Notes under the pieces: model-generated
Database searches by the model: none
Told to the model about the DNA's origin: nothing
The model's input: only the letters and a program-made list of their open reading frames with translations
Part shown: piece by piece, positions 45,325 through 55,483 of the stretch
How positions within the stretch are numbered: the stretch's first letter is position 1
Layout of the letters: each line of letters opens with the position of its first letter
NCBI GenBank assembly: GCA_052400625.1
Contig: JBQTGH010000004.1
Strand: one strand, 5' to 3'
Length of the DNA stretch: 64,000 bases
Source of the DNA: Thermophagus sp052400625
Lineage (GTDB): Bacteria; Bacteroidota; Bacteroidia; Bacteroidales; Marinilabiliaceae
Position numbers and translations under genes: made by a program

Positions 45325-46659
45325 TCAGTTTTCTTGTTTTGCCTTAGAAAGAGCTTTCTCCAAAACCTCCCACCAGTCTTTATTAATGATGTGCACAATA
45401 TCAAATATCATTAAACCATCGGTTGATTGATAAGCCATTTGAACAGCCTTACTAAACTGCTCGGAATTTTTTTCATATTGCTCAACATACAGACTGCCTG
45501 TAACAGGGACAACATCTTTAATCACTTTATTGGCAAGCTGAGCACTTCCTTCTACAGAATACCAGTAATCTTTACCTTTACCCATCGCAGCTTCACCTCT
45601 CTTCTCTGCTGAAACTTCATTAAGTTTCTCAACCTCCTCAATTGTAACTTCATAAAAATAAAGACCGGTCATATACAGGTCAAGTAACTCTGCATATCCG
45701 TAGTTTTTGTAATTTTCAGTAGCCCAATCATAATCTATTGATGGATCATATTTTTTACTGGCCCAGTTCACGCCCAGCTCATAATATACCGGATACCATG
45801 CTCCGGTGTATGTTCCAAATAGGATATCGGGATTTGCACTTTTCGTAACCGTCCGAGCCTTTTCAAAAAAATGATAAATAATGGATGTGCGCCATTCAAT
45901 CCACTTATTGAATAATTTTCCCCGTTTCCATTCATAGTTACCTTCATCATTCTTCTCCCAAAAAAGAATATCGGCAGGAAAATTTTCCACTTTTATACCT
46001 GCATACGCTTCAAAAGCCTTTCGGGAAAAATCACTAAAGTCAGATGTTATACCATCATACCTCACACGGTCAAGAATCAATCCATCAAGCTTGGGATACT
46101 TTCGAACCAGTTCTTCAATAATACTTAACTGGTAATCCTGAACTTCGGGAAGAGCAGGATTTAACATGCCATTATAATGCCATTTCATTTCCGATATAGG
46201 AACAATGGAATCACACCAATAATTGATCGATTGCCAGTCAGAATGTTCTCCATAAATTATCCCTCTATTATAGAAATTATGTCCACCGGAAAAAACATTC
46301 ATAGAGGCATGCACTCCCAAGCCTATCTTCTTTCCTTCTTTAATAAAAAGGTTTATCATATCGTAATCACGATTCCTTTTAACACCATGCCATTCTCCCA
46401 TAAACGAAGCAATATCACTATCATACAGGGTTTCCCCCATAATTGATTTAACATCCACCACTACGTCAGTAACTCCAATATCCTTAACTTTTTTCAGGTA
46501 ATATTTAATGGAATCTGGATAGCTCAGCCGTTCATAATTGGCTTCACAGTCAAACCACATGTAAATATGTTTATCAGGTTCGTCTTGTTTCTTTGATGAA
46601 ACACAGGAAACAATAAAAAAAGAAACCAACACTATGTTTAATACAAGCATTCTTTTCAT
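45325..46659 (-). CDS. GHL10-like family 10 glycosylhydrolase lipoprotein
   Basis: A 444-residue lipoprotein (lipobox FFIVSC, C19) of the 'hypothetical glycosyl hydrolase' GHL10/DUF187-like type. The opening IYMWFDCEANYERLSYPDSIKYYLKKVKDIGVTDVVVD and LDGLILDRVRYDGITSDFSDFSRKAF match the family, and the acidic residues in LDRVRYD are likely catalytic. A paralogue of similar layout is encoded 0.9 kb upstream (47561-48940). Activity is unproven for most members. It lies 30 bases from the SGNH gene. Confidence 0.8.
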   Translation of the reverse strand: MKRMLVLNIVLVSFFIVSCVSSKKQDEPDKHIYMWFDCEANYERLSYPDSIKYYLKKVKDIGVTDVVVDVKSIMGETLYDSDIASFMGEWHGVKRNRDYDMINLFIKEGKKIGLGVHASMNVFSGGHNFYNRGIIYGEHSDWQSINYWCDSIVPISEMKWHYNGMLNPALPEVQDYQLSIIEELVRKYPKLDGLILDRVRYDGITSDFSDFSRKAFEAYAGIKVENFPADILFWEKNDEGNYEWKRGKLFNKWIEWRTSIIYHFFEKARTVTKSANPDILFGTYTGAWYPVYYELGVNWASKKYDPSIDYDWATENYKNYGYAELLDLYMTGLYFYEVTIEEVEKLNEVSAEKRGEAAMGKGKDYWYSVEGSAQLANKVIKDVVPVTGSLYVEQYEKNSEQFSKAVQMAYQSTDGLMIFDIVHIINKDWWEVLEKALSKAKQEN

Positions 46660-46689
46660 AATAACTACATCTATTTCTTTATAAAAAAA

Positions 46690-47403
46690 TCAGTTTTTCC
46701 CTTTCTCGCTTAAATATGGAAGAATCACCTTTTTCCAGAGTTGATAACCTAAGGTTTTCATATGCAACATGTCGGACATAAAATATTCTTCCTTTATTTT
46801 TCCCTCTCTATCAATCATTAATTGACTCACATCAATAAACTTCATATTTGGCTTACTGATACAAAATTCTCGAACCAAGTTGTTAGCCTCTTGATACTCT
46901 TCTATCCATTTTTCACGGGCAGGACTAGGTTTAATAGAGACAAAAGCAAGTTCCGACTCTGGAAGAAAAACCTCCACCATCCGGGAAAACGTAACAACAT
47001 CCTGTAAGTATTCTTTCGGTGTCATTCCTGATGCTACATCATTGTCTCCTTCATAAACAATTATCTGGCAAGGTTTATATGGAAGTATCAAATCGTCAAA
47101 ATAATAAATAAGGTCAGAGAGATGAGACCCGCCAAATGACCTATTAATCACCTTGTATTCAGAAAAATCATCCTTTAACGAACGCCATCCTCTAAAGGAA
47201 GAACTTCCAATAAAAAGGATGCTTCCTTCTTTCGGTGGATTTTCCAGATCTCTTTGTTTAAATTCAGCAATCTCATCTTCCCATAAGGATGCTCTGGAAT
47301 ATTCACTTTGCGCTGCAATATTCAGGCTGTCGGTCAAAAACAACATCAAAAAGGCACCAAATAAAGCTCCCGAACCTAACCTACAGATTATAGTCTTAAT
47401 CAT
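46690..47403 (-). CDS. SGNH/GDSL hydrolase
   Basis: A 237-residue secreted protein with a signal peptide (about residues 8-32). The SGNH motifs are variant but complete: GSSSFRGW (Ser), NRSFGGSHL, YEGDNDVASG (Asn) and DMLHMKTLGYQLW (Asp/His). This is like the GDSL esterases that accompany SusCD loci. It sits between two GHL10-like genes, suggesting that glycan is deacetylated and cleaved by neighbouring enzymes. An exact substrate is not apparent. Confidence 0.85.
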   Translation of the reverse strand: MIKTIICRLGSGALFGAFLMLFLTDSLNIAAQSEYSRASLWEDEIAEFKQRDLENPPKEGSILFIGSSSFRGWRSLKDDFSEYKVINRSFGGSHLSDLIYYFDDLILPYKPCQIIVYEGDNDVASGMTPKEYLQDVVTFSRMVEVFLPESELAFVSIKPSPAREKWIEEYQEANNLVREFCISKPNMKFIDVSQLMIDREGKIKEEYFMSDMLHMKTLGYQLWKKVILPYLSEKGKN

Positions 47404-47560
47404 TCTTATAAAATTTTCTTAGGTTATTGGATGAACGAGACTCGCATGTCAAGTTTTATAAATGCTCATTTGTGTAAAACCTTCTTACATGCTAAATTCA
47501 TCTCATTCTTAATTCATAAAACCCGATAAAAAACTTAGCGGAATAAAAGCGATCTGATTT

Positions 47561-48940
47561 TTATTTTCCTTCTTCAGGTGTAATAACCTTTCCAATGCCT
47601 TCTTTAACAGCATCCCATTGGTCTTTTTTCTTAAGGTGAATCATATCAAAAAGAAAATACCCATCACAAACATCCAAAACCGCCTCTACCGATTGAGTAA
47701 TCGCATCATTAGTCACATCATTACTAGCTGTGGCCCATGCTCCATTCCCCACATCAGGACCTCCAATAACCATTGCAGCACCTTTTATTTTTCTCTTGGC
47801 TTGAGAACAAAATCCCTGAATGGTCCATTCTGCTGTACCATAAACCTTAGTTGGACTAGCATATGCCCCAATCAAGATTACATCCATAATATCTGCATAT
47901 CCATAATTCTTATATTCGGAGGTAGCCCATGTGGGAAATTCTGATGCGGTATTATATTCTGGACTTGCCCAGTTTACGCCAACACCATAATAGGTAGAAT
48001 ACCATCCTCCAACATAAACTCCGAATTTCAATTCAGGATTAACAGCTTTGACTCTTGCCGCGGCTTTCTCAAAGAAGTCGTGAATCACCTTTGCACGAAA
48101 CTCTAACCATTTTTTAAAATATTCAGGTGTAGAGGATGGCAAATGACCTGGAGTTGTTCCTTCCACCATGACCCCTTCAGGGAAATTCTCTACTGAATAA
48201 CCCAAATATTCTTCAAATTCATTCTTTGTGTAATCTGAAAAATCACTATCTAGCTCATCAAAGCGTCCTCGATCCAGGATTATCCCTTTTAACCCATCGT
48301 AAGAGGCAAGATCTTCAAGCATGTCACATATATAATTCTGTACATCTTCACGTACCGGATTAAAAAATTTCGCTCCAGTACCACCAACTTCCATTGTGCT
48401 CTTTACCCCTGACTCAGTAAGTAAGTATGTAGCCCATTCTTTTTTGTCCTTGTCACGGAATAAAACACCCTGATCGCCAAGACTGGTAGAATTTCCACCA
48501 ACAAAGGTGTTTATGCCGGCATAAACATCCAGCCCAACTTCCTCACCAACATCTATAAATGCCTGCAAATAATCCCAAGTAGCAGTTCTTTCAACTTTTG
48601 AATACCCCTTATCAAGCCAGGCCCCCAACCATTTAACTTGCTCAGCCACATCTGTTTTAAACAAAACATCTCCTGTGGTTGGTCTAACATCCACCACCAC
48701 ACTTGTAAAACCGACATCTTTTGCCAGTTGCATATCACGAAAAATGTTTTCCTTGTTATTGGCAAAATCCACAAAATTGGCAGCAGCATCTATCCATAGT
48801 ATCCTTGGTTTGTCCTTTTCTTCATCTTCATTTTCATCCCATTCCCAATCAGGAACGGAATCATTATTATTCTCACATGAAGTAGAAGACATCAAGAAAG
48901 GAAAAAATAACACCATCAAAAACCTAATCATGCGAATCAT
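47561..48940 (-). CDS. GHL10-like family 10 glycosylhydrolase lipoprotein (second copy)
   Basis: A 459-residue lipoprotein with a lipobox-like SSTSC (C22) and the same layout as the gene at 45325: PRILWIDAAANF, DVGFTSVVVDVRPTTGDVLF, YDGLKGIILDRGRFDELDSDFSDYTKNEF. The pair probably arose by duplication. A long Asp/Glu-rich linker (NNDSVPDWEWDENEDEEKDK) follows the lipidated Cys, typical of surface-exposed lipoproteins in Bacteroidota. The likely role is glycan cleavage at the cell surface. Its start is 83 bases downstream of the DUF5018 gene. Confidence 0.8.
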   Translation of the reverse strand: MIRMIRFLMVLFFPFLMSSTSCENNNDSVPDWEWDENEDEEKDKPRILWIDAAANFVDFANNKENIFRDMQLAKDVGFTSVVVDVRPTTGDVLFKTDVAEQVKWLGAWLDKGYSKVERTATWDYLQAFIDVGEEVGLDVYAGINTFVGGNSTSLGDQGVLFRDKDKKEWATYLLTESGVKSTMEVGGTGAKFFNPVREDVQNYICDMLEDLASYDGLKGIILDRGRFDELDSDFSDYTKNEFEEYLGYSVENFPEGVMVEGTTPGHLPSSTPEYFKKWLEFRAKVIHDFFEKAAARVKAVNPELKFGVYVGGWYSTYYGVGVNWASPEYNTASEFPTWATSEYKNYGYADIMDVILIGAYASPTKVYGTAEWTIQGFCSQAKRKIKGAAMVIGGPDVGNGAWATASNDVTNDAITQSVEAVLDVCDGYFLFDMIHLKKKDQWDAVKEGIGKVITPEEGK

Positions 48941-49023
48941 CGGGTTCTATAGTTTTTTATTGATTAAAAAAATAGATGATATTGACACCCCAATATGGGT
49001 GTCAATATCACAAGAACTATTCA

Positions 49024-50697
49024 CTACATATCAATACAGTCGAACTGGTATCCTACTACATATCCATTTGTAAACATAAAATAGAGATAGAGATAGAAAC
49101 CGTCCTCCGAAACTTTTAAAGCAACATCCCCTGTTCCATTAGCATTCTGAACTACAGGTGAAATCGCTTTAGCCCCGTAAGTATCAAGCGGTGTTTCCCA
49201 AACAACAGCAGGACAAGTCCCCGCTGCCAGGTTCCCTGTAAAATTAGAACTGGCGCTAACATCAAGTAACCAAACCATATCCGACGCGCCCCAGGTAAAA
49301 CTGTTCACCCAGTTTACTGTTACGTATCGAGCATTATTAAATGCTATAAAATCAACCGCATTTTGAATATAATTTGCACTAATTGGCTCTAACATTTGAC
49401 TTACTGTTTGGGTACTTCCATCTACCCAAGCTAATGTGTTATCTGAATAAGACGCCACAAAATAATCACTATTGGTATCCGAACCTGAAGTATAAATAAT
49501 ATCGCAATTGGTTGTCCATCCTTTTGTAAGTCCACTCATCGTTATTACTTCAGGAGTTTGAGAAGCAAGGACACCCCCCGAAATATTCCACCTTGCGAAT
49601 TGCTGACCAAGATTCAAGATTGGGGCGGTAATAATAGCATTTCCATTAATATCTCCCTGCACCGATAACTTACGACCAACAGGGACTCCTCCATCCCACT
49701 CAATCAATAATTCCGGGGTTCCAGAAATTCCGGCTACTTTCCATATTTTAAATGCTCCATCATTAGGTGCAAGGTTACAAATAAGGATATTTCCAGCTTT
49801 ATCCATTGTATTATAAAAGTTCGTCAGATTGCCTTTTACCGCCCCAAGATCGATTTCTCCAATTTTTTCACCGGTTTTTGCATCCAAATAAACGCTGTTC
49901 TCACCTCTTGTATTTAAAACAATAAATTCTCCTGCCACTGCTAACCCTCCCGTCAGATGATCAACTGTGATACCTATATCAGCTTTTAGCTTTTTGGCAA
50001 ACATTAGTTTTGCACTACCGGAACGTATTCCGTAAGGTAATTTCTCAGGAATTTCCTTCTTAACCGTGTAAGTTTTTTGAGTTACTCCGTCATGTGCTGT
50101 TACAACCAATTCCACCTCATCATTATAGTCAAGTTCAATTTCTCTAGGATCGGGAGAAATCGTTGCATGATAAGACAATGTCACTTCTGCCAAAGAAGGT
50201 TCAAGCTCTCCAATTGCAACCAGAGAAATTGTTTGGGTCGACTCGTTAATCACGCCGGTTAAACCAAGGGATGGAAGTTTAAATTCTTTGAGTTCACATT
50301 CAGAACTTTTCCTTATTTCACCGCGCACAATGTACTCGTGTACCTCACCTATCTGATCCTTTACATAAATCAAATTGTCCATTGTCAAATCCAAATACAA
50401 GAGAGGGGGAGAGACCGTGACATTATCATCCAAATTGGCTTTAACACGCATTTTTGAAATCATATTTTCTGTTACCCTATTATTACTACTAACCGGGAAA
50501 TAGTATGGAATTGGAATAATAATCTCATTGGTTCCTTCATTAATAGTCCCGATAAACTCTCCAGTTCCATCCGAAAAAGTAGCCGTTATACTATTAATAC
50601 CAGCTCGGGAAATGGAGGGCATCAATTCATCTGGCTCCTGGCATCCATTGAGAAACCCCAGAATAAGTAGTGCCGTAAATAATATATTTCTTTTCAT
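49024..50697 (-). CDS. DUF5018-containing surface lipoprotein
   Basis: A 557-residue lipoprotein (lipobox GFLNGC, C19) whose N-terminal half carries the DUF5018 pattern of beta-sandwich repeats (SITATFSDGTGEFIGTINEGTNEIIIPIPYY, ECELKEFKLPSLGLTGVINESTQTISL). The C-terminal half has repeated strand pairs with Gly and Asp turns and looks beta-propeller-like. It follows SusD by 11 bases, the position of surface glycan-binding proteins. It probably binds the PUL's substrate; no catalytic motif is seen. Confidence 0.78.
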   Translation of the reverse strand: MKRNILFTALLILGFLNGCQEPDELMPSISRAGINSITATFSDGTGEFIGTINEGTNEIIIPIPYYFPVSSNNRVTENMISKMRVKANLDDNVTVSPPLLYLDLTMDNLIYVKDQIGEVHEYIVRGEIRKSSECELKEFKLPSLGLTGVINESTQTISLVAIGELEPSLAEVTLSYHATISPDPREIELDYNDEVELVVTAHDGVTQKTYTVKKEIPEKLPYGIRSGSAKLMFAKKLKADIGITVDHLTGGLAVAGEFIVLNTRGENSVYLDAKTGEKIGEIDLGAVKGNLTNFYNTMDKAGNILICNLAPNDGAFKIWKVAGISGTPELLIEWDGGVPVGRKLSVQGDINGNAIITAPILNLGQQFARWNISGGVLASQTPEVITMSGLTKGWTTNCDIIYTSGSDTNSDYFVASYSDNTLAWVDGSTQTVSQMLEPISANYIQNAVDFIAFNNARYVTVNWVNSFTWGASDMVWLLDVSASSNFTGNLAAGTCPAVVWETPLDTYGAKAISPVVQNANGTGDVALKVSEDGFYLYLYFMFTNGYVVGYQFDCIDM

Positions 50698-50708
50698 AGT
50701 TCACTGAT

Positions 50709-52349
50709 TTATTTCCATTCATCATATTGCTCTATTGCTGAATTGTTTGCCAACTCGCTATAAGGAACCGGCAACACATAAGTCTTTTCAAGAAACTTAC
50801 GATCTTGAAGGTCACAATCAACATGTTCGTACAGATACCCTCCTTCATGAGGAGAAATTTTCATACCATGAACTCTGTAGTCGTTATATTCAAGATGGGC
50901 AAGTCTCCATCGACGCATATCCCAATAAAGATGCCCCTCATAAGCCAACTCAATTTTCCTTTCGTGACGGATGGCTTCAAATAATTCTTCTTCTGAAAGC
51001 CCCTCTTTATTAGGAAGACCAACTCTTCTTCTTACGGCATTCACATCATCTAGAGCATTTCCCAAATTTCCAAGCTTGTAGTTGGCTTCGGCACGATTCA
51101 GGTATACTTCGGCCAGTCGCAATTCCACCCAAGGTTGAGTGCTGTTATATGTCACCAAATCCGTATGCGCTTCATCTCTGAACTTCTTAAGATAGTAGCC
51201 GGTTGTAGTACGTCCTTTTGAATAAGTATCTTCACGATATCCCATATATCTCCCATTAGTTCCGTCTACTGAATTCTCCACAATTTTACCCTGCCAAGTT
51301 GAACCATTATAAATAACAGTAGCATGAAAACGAGGTTCCAACACTCCATATGGTGGAGGTGTAGTTGTTCCTCCTTCTACATGCCAAGCAGACCAATCCA
51401 CTTGTGTCCCATCGTTTTTTTCATAGGATTCAACCATTTCTTGAGTAGGAGTTCCACTTCCTCCCTGATTTTCTATTTCACCAAAAGTGGCATAATCTTT
51501 ATCAAAAGTGTGATAAGGACCAGTAATGAGATAATTGTATTCTAATATGGATTCAGAATTTCCTCCTTTCCACGCATTCTCGTACTGTTCTGTCAAACTA
51601 TAAATCCCCAAGGCAAATACCGAGTCAGCAGCATTTTTAACCGATTCCCATCGCTGAGCATATAACATCGCTCTGGATTTGAAGGCAAATGCGGCCCCTT
51701 TAGTTACACGTCCCTTATTTGTTTGATCCCATTGTTTTGGTAGTACAGACGCAGCAAAATCAAGGTCTTCTTCAATCAAGTTCCATGTTTCCTCTTCTGA
51801 CGACCTAGCTTGGTTTCTCTGAAGATCCATGTTGGTATACAAAATCACGCCTCCATGACGTTTGGCCAATTGGAAATACAAGAATGCTCTGAAAAATCTG
51901 GCTTGTCCTTCAAACAGCTCGTTTGTTTCATCATCCAACTCTGAATATTTCTCCAGTCCGACCAAAAATTCGTTTACTCTCCTAATTCTTTCGTAGGTTT
52001 CGCCCCAAGTATCCAGCAAATTCCCTGAGGGAGAGATCCCTTCCGGATCAAACACATACATATTGGCATCTCCGGCTTTACTTCCCGGCACATACGAACC
52101 ATATTTCAGTGTTTCTGTTAACCCTTCGGTGAGGTTCCCGCTAAACTGGGAAGATCCAAAATTTCCATATCGATCAATGTATGGGTAAAACCCATTAACG
52201 TAAAGGGTAACATTCTCTTTATTAGACCAAACAATTTCGTCAGATATTCTGTCTGTTGGAGTAGTATCCAGGAAATCATTACATCCCGAAAACCCCACTA
52301 CCAGCAGAACAAGACCTATTCTAAAAATTATATCTTTCATAGTGTCCAT
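50709..52349 (-). CDS. susD: RagB/SusD-family nutrient uptake outer-membrane lipoprotein
   Basis: A 546-residue SusD homologue. The lipobox is GFSGC (C23), followed by NDFLDTTPTDRISDEIVWSNKENV, and the helical TPR-type scaffold includes RAFLYFQLAKRHGGVIL. The C-terminal NRAEANYKLGNLGNALDDVNAVRRRVGLP and the HERKIELAYEGHLYWDMRRWR segment are the SusD hallmarks. It caps the SusC barrel and binds the oligosaccharide. It starts 2 bases after the SusC gene ends. Confidence 0.95.
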   Translation of the reverse strand: MDTMKDIIFRIGLVLLVVGFSGCNDFLDTTPTDRISDEIVWSNKENVTLYVNGFYPYIDRYGNFGSSQFSGNLTEGLTETLKYGSYVPGSKAGDANMYVFDPEGISPSGNLLDTWGETYERIRRVNEFLVGLEKYSELDDETNELFEGQARFFRAFLYFQLAKRHGGVILYTNMDLQRNQARSSEEETWNLIEEDLDFAASVLPKQWDQTNKGRVTKGAAFAFKSRAMLYAQRWESVKNAADSVFALGIYSLTEQYENAWKGGNSESILEYNYLITGPYHTFDKDYATFGEIENQGGSGTPTQEMVESYEKNDGTQVDWSAWHVEGGTTTPPPYGVLEPRFHATVIYNGSTWQGKIVENSVDGTNGRYMGYREDTYSKGRTTTGYYLKKFRDEAHTDLVTYNSTQPWVELRLAEVYLNRAEANYKLGNLGNALDDVNAVRRRVGLPNKEGLSEEELFEAIRHERKIELAYEGHLYWDMRRWRLAHLEYNDYRVHGMKISPHEGGYLYEHVDCDLQDRKFLEKTYVLPVPYSELANNSAIEQYDEWK

Positions 52350-52351
52350 TA

Positions 52352-55300
52352 TTAAAAAGTCAATTTAATTCCCATTGAATAGATTCTTTGTTGAGGATAA
52401 TATCCATTTGAAACACCTGGTTGTTCAGGGTCAATATTATACTTCGTCAATTCGCTAAAGGTGGCAAGGTTTTCACCTTCGGCATAAATTCTCAGATTAC
52501 TGATCCCCATTGACGAAAGCCAACTTTTCGGAAAGGTGTAGCCGATTTGCAGATTTTTTAATCTCAAATAGTTGCCATTTCGATACCAGAATGTTGAAGA
52601 AAAGGCATTGTTAGAGCTGGCCGAGACGATAGCCAATCTTGGAAATTCCCCATCGTTATTATCTTCTCGCCATGAATTCTCAACCAGATATTTAGGCGAA
52701 TTGCCACCATGATAAAATGGTTTTGTCATTGAAGTATTATCCATAACTCCGCTGCCATAAACTCCGGTAAGTGCAACATCACGCCCAAAAGCTCCCTGAA
52801 ACAAAAAGGAAAGATCGAATCCTTTCCATTCACCGCTAAAAGAAAAACCTCCTATAAACTTAGGATAGGCTGATTTCCCAATATATCCCCTATCCTGTTC
52901 ATAGGTAATGACACCATCTCCATTGCGGTCTTTATATTTAATATCACCTACACGTACATCCTTACCTGGAATTAAAGGAGAATTATCTATCTCCTCCTGA
53001 CTTTGGAACAAGCCCTCGGCAATAAAGCCAACCTGAGCACCTACCTCTTTCCCGGTTATTTTAAGCCAATCCGGTGTATTCGGAGAATCACCATACCGTA
53101 GCCAACGTCTCTTAGTATAGGTCCCATTGGCATTTAAACGATATGAAAACTCACCTATCTTGTTTCGATGCGATATATTGATTTCAAACCCTTTATGATC
53201 TTGTTTATTATTATTAGCATACCCCGGAACATATCCACCAAAAGAAGGAGGATAAGTAGCATCTACAGAGCTAAGCATGTCATAAATATACTTGTAGAAA
53301 ACATCCAACTCAACGCCCAAAAGCCCTTTCCATAAAATCGCATCAAAACCTGCATTATATTGTAATGACTTTGCCCACGTTAAATCGGTATTCGCCGGAC
53401 GCGACGTAAACAATCCATTTTGAGCCGAACCACCTATGACAACCGCAGGGTTGTTTAAAAATGACAACGTATTAAGATAATAGTAAGGTGATATTTGCGT
53501 TGTTCCGGTTAATCCAACTCCGCCCCTAATTTTAAGATTATTCACAAAATCTAGGCTCTGGAACCAACTCTCTTCCGAAATCCTCCAACCTAATGATGCA
53601 GCAGGGAAAGCACCCCATCGTTCATTCATCCCTCCAAAAACATAACTTCCATCATAACGAAGAGAAAGTTCGGCAAGATACTTTGAAGCAAAGTCGTAAT
53701 TTAGTCTGCCAACAAATCCTACTTGTCTTTGTATATAACTGCTACCCGACACCTTATTCTTTTCATCCAACGTCGCAAAGTTCAATTCATCCAACTCCAT
53801 AAGATCAAACCCATAACCATATGCCCCAAAACTATTACCTTCTTTTTCAATGGTTTCCAACAATGCTAGCGCCGAAACATTATGAAGTCCGAACTGATTA
53901 TCATATCTAAGACTGGTGTTGGTGGTAACGTAAGTATATTTGGAAGATCCCTCAACCAGACTGGCAACTTTCCCTCGGGGATCATGAGTATATGAATAAC
54001 TTATATCTCCCTGAGACGTTGTTGGCAGACTTGCTACATACGAATAATACGGAGTAGAAAACGATTTAGAGGTTTGATTGAACAAATCATAAGCTACCAT
54101 CATCTTCGCTGTTAAGCCTTTGATAAAGGGGAAACGATAATTTAGTGAAAGGTTCGTTTGAAGGATATTGGCTTTGACCTTATTGTACCCACTCATCGTA
54201 GATGCGGCTATAGGATTGACGTGAGAACTGGCAGTTCGAGTAGAAACAGGTACGCCATCAATCTCTTCCACAACATAAGGATGGGCACGAATGGCTTGTT
54301 GAGGTATGTTATTCCAATCGTTAGGACTTGCTGAAAAACCAGGCCTTCTCCTATCCTCTACTCGTGCCGATATATCAAATTTCAAATCAAGATTTTTGGC
54401 AATTTCAGCATCAATATTGGATCGTAGGTTAATCCTATTGTAATTAAATCCTTCGACATTTCCTTCTTGATCGAAATACCCCAACGATGTAAAATATTTA
54501 ATTTGTTTTGTTCCCCCGGTAGCATTTACATTAAAATTCTTATTGGTTCCTATGTCAAAAGTTTTTTCGTACCAATTGGTATTACCCCAACCATCTGTCG
54601 GGTCGCCATTCAGCATCTTCTCAACATGTTCTGATGAAAAAACCGGATCGTCGCCATCCATCTCCCGAGCCTTGTTATACCAGTACGCGTATTCAGGGCC
54701 ATCCAGCATCTCTAGCATCTGGGTATTCTTACTAATTCCGTAGCCTGCATTGAAGGAAATTCGTGAATCTTCTTCTTTCCCCCTTCTTGTTGTTACAATT
54801 ATTACCGCATTTGCATCCAATCCGTAAATTGATGCTGAAGATGCATCTTTCAAAACAGATATCGACTCAATCTCGTTCGGATCTATTTCTGAAAAGCTTC
54901 GCTCAACACCATCGACAATATATTTGGCCGAAGAGCCTCTAACCATTAGACTGGCCGCATCTGCTCCGGGTTGACCGGACTGTTGTAAGGAAATAACACC
55001 AGGAACGACTCCTCCTAACTTACTGGTTATATTCCCCACAGGAGCCTTTAACAATTTTTCTCCCGAAACCTGAGAGACAGCTCCTGTCACACTGGATTTT
55101 TTCTGTGTTCCATAGCCCACTACCACAACTTCATCCAACTCGGACAACGATTCTTTCATTGAAACATAAATAGAATTCTGACCATCGACTGGAACTTCTT
55201 TGCCTTCAAAACCTATAAATGAAAACACTAAAACAGCATTTTCATCACTTACGCCGATGGTGAAATTCCCGTTTATATCCGAAATTACACCATTCGATGT

Positions 55301-55483
55301 CCCTTTTTCTAGAATATTGACACCAACTATTGGCTCTTGTTTAAGGTCCATCACTTTCCCTGACACCCTAAACTGAGAAAACCCTTCCTGGACGCCAAGC
55401 AAACCAAAAAACAATAATAGAAATACAGCTTTTTCATAGTTAACGATTTTTTTTCTGCTGGTTGACAAAACTGAAAAACTCAA
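52352..55483 (-). CDS. susC: SusC/RagA-family TonB-dependent receptor (start ambiguous or frameshifted)
   Basis: A 1043-residue outer-membrane transporter. After a signal region come a CarboxypepD_reg-like domain (about residues 40-125), the SusC plug motif ELDEVVVVGYGTQKKSSVTGAV, and a 22-stranded barrel that ends KLTF. The in-frame start is only a TTG at 55483; there is no in-frame ATG. An ATG at 55437 is out of frame, but adding one A to its A5 run (plus-strand T5 at 55430-55434) would give MKKAVFLLLFFGLL, an ideal signal peptide. A one-base deletion in this run, either real or a sequence error, is therefore likely. The gene drives the PUL and is directly followed by susD. Confidence 0.85.
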   Translation of the reverse strand: MSFSVLSTSRKKIVNYEKAVFLLLFFGLLGVQEGFSQFRVSGKVMDLKQEPIVGVNILEKGTSNGVISDINGNFTIGVSDENAVLVFSFIGFEGKEVPVDGQNSIYVSMKESLSELDEVVVVGYGTQKKSSVTGAVSQVSGEKLLKAPVGNITSKLGGVVPGVISLQQSGQPGADAASLMVRGSSAKYIVDGVERSFSEIDPNEIESISVLKDASSASIYGLDANAVIIVTTRRGKEEDSRISFNAGYGISKNTQMLEMLDGPEYAYWYNKAREMDGDDPVFSSEHVEKMLNGDPTDGWGNTNWYEKTFDIGTNKNFNVNATGGTKQIKYFTSLGYFDQEGNVEGFNYNRINLRSNIDAEIAKNLDLKFDISARVEDRRRPGFSASPNDWNNIPQQAIRAHPYVVEEIDGVPVSTRTASSHVNPIAASTMSGYNKVKANILQTNLSLNYRFPFIKGLTAKMMVAYDLFNQTSKSFSTPYYSYVASLPTTSQGDISYSYTHDPRGKVASLVEGSSKYTYVTTNTSLRYDNQFGLHNVSALALLETIEKEGNSFGAYGYGFDLMELDELNFATLDEKNKVSGSSYIQRQVGFVGRLNYDFASKYLAELSLRYDGSYVFGGMNERWGAFPAASLGWRISEESWFQSLDFVNNLKIRGGVGLTGTTQISPYYYLNTLSFLNNPAVVIGGSAQNGLFTSRPANTDLTWAKSLQYNAGFDAILWKGLLGVELDVFYKYIYDMLSSVDATYPPSFGGYVPGYANNNKQDHKGFEINISHRNKIGEFSYRLNANGTYTKRRWLRYGDSPNTPDWLKITGKEVGAQVGFIAEGLFQSQEEIDNSPLIPGKDVRVGDIKYKDRNGDGVITYEQDRGYIGKSAYPKFIGGFSFSGEWKGFDLSFLFQGAFGRDVALTGVYGSGVMDNTSMTKPFYHGGNSPKYLVENSWREDNNDGEFPRLAIVSASSNNAFSSTFWYRNGNYLRLKNLQIGYTFPKSWLSSMGISNLRIYAEGENLATFSELTKYNIDPEQPGVSNGYYPQQRIYSMGIKLTF

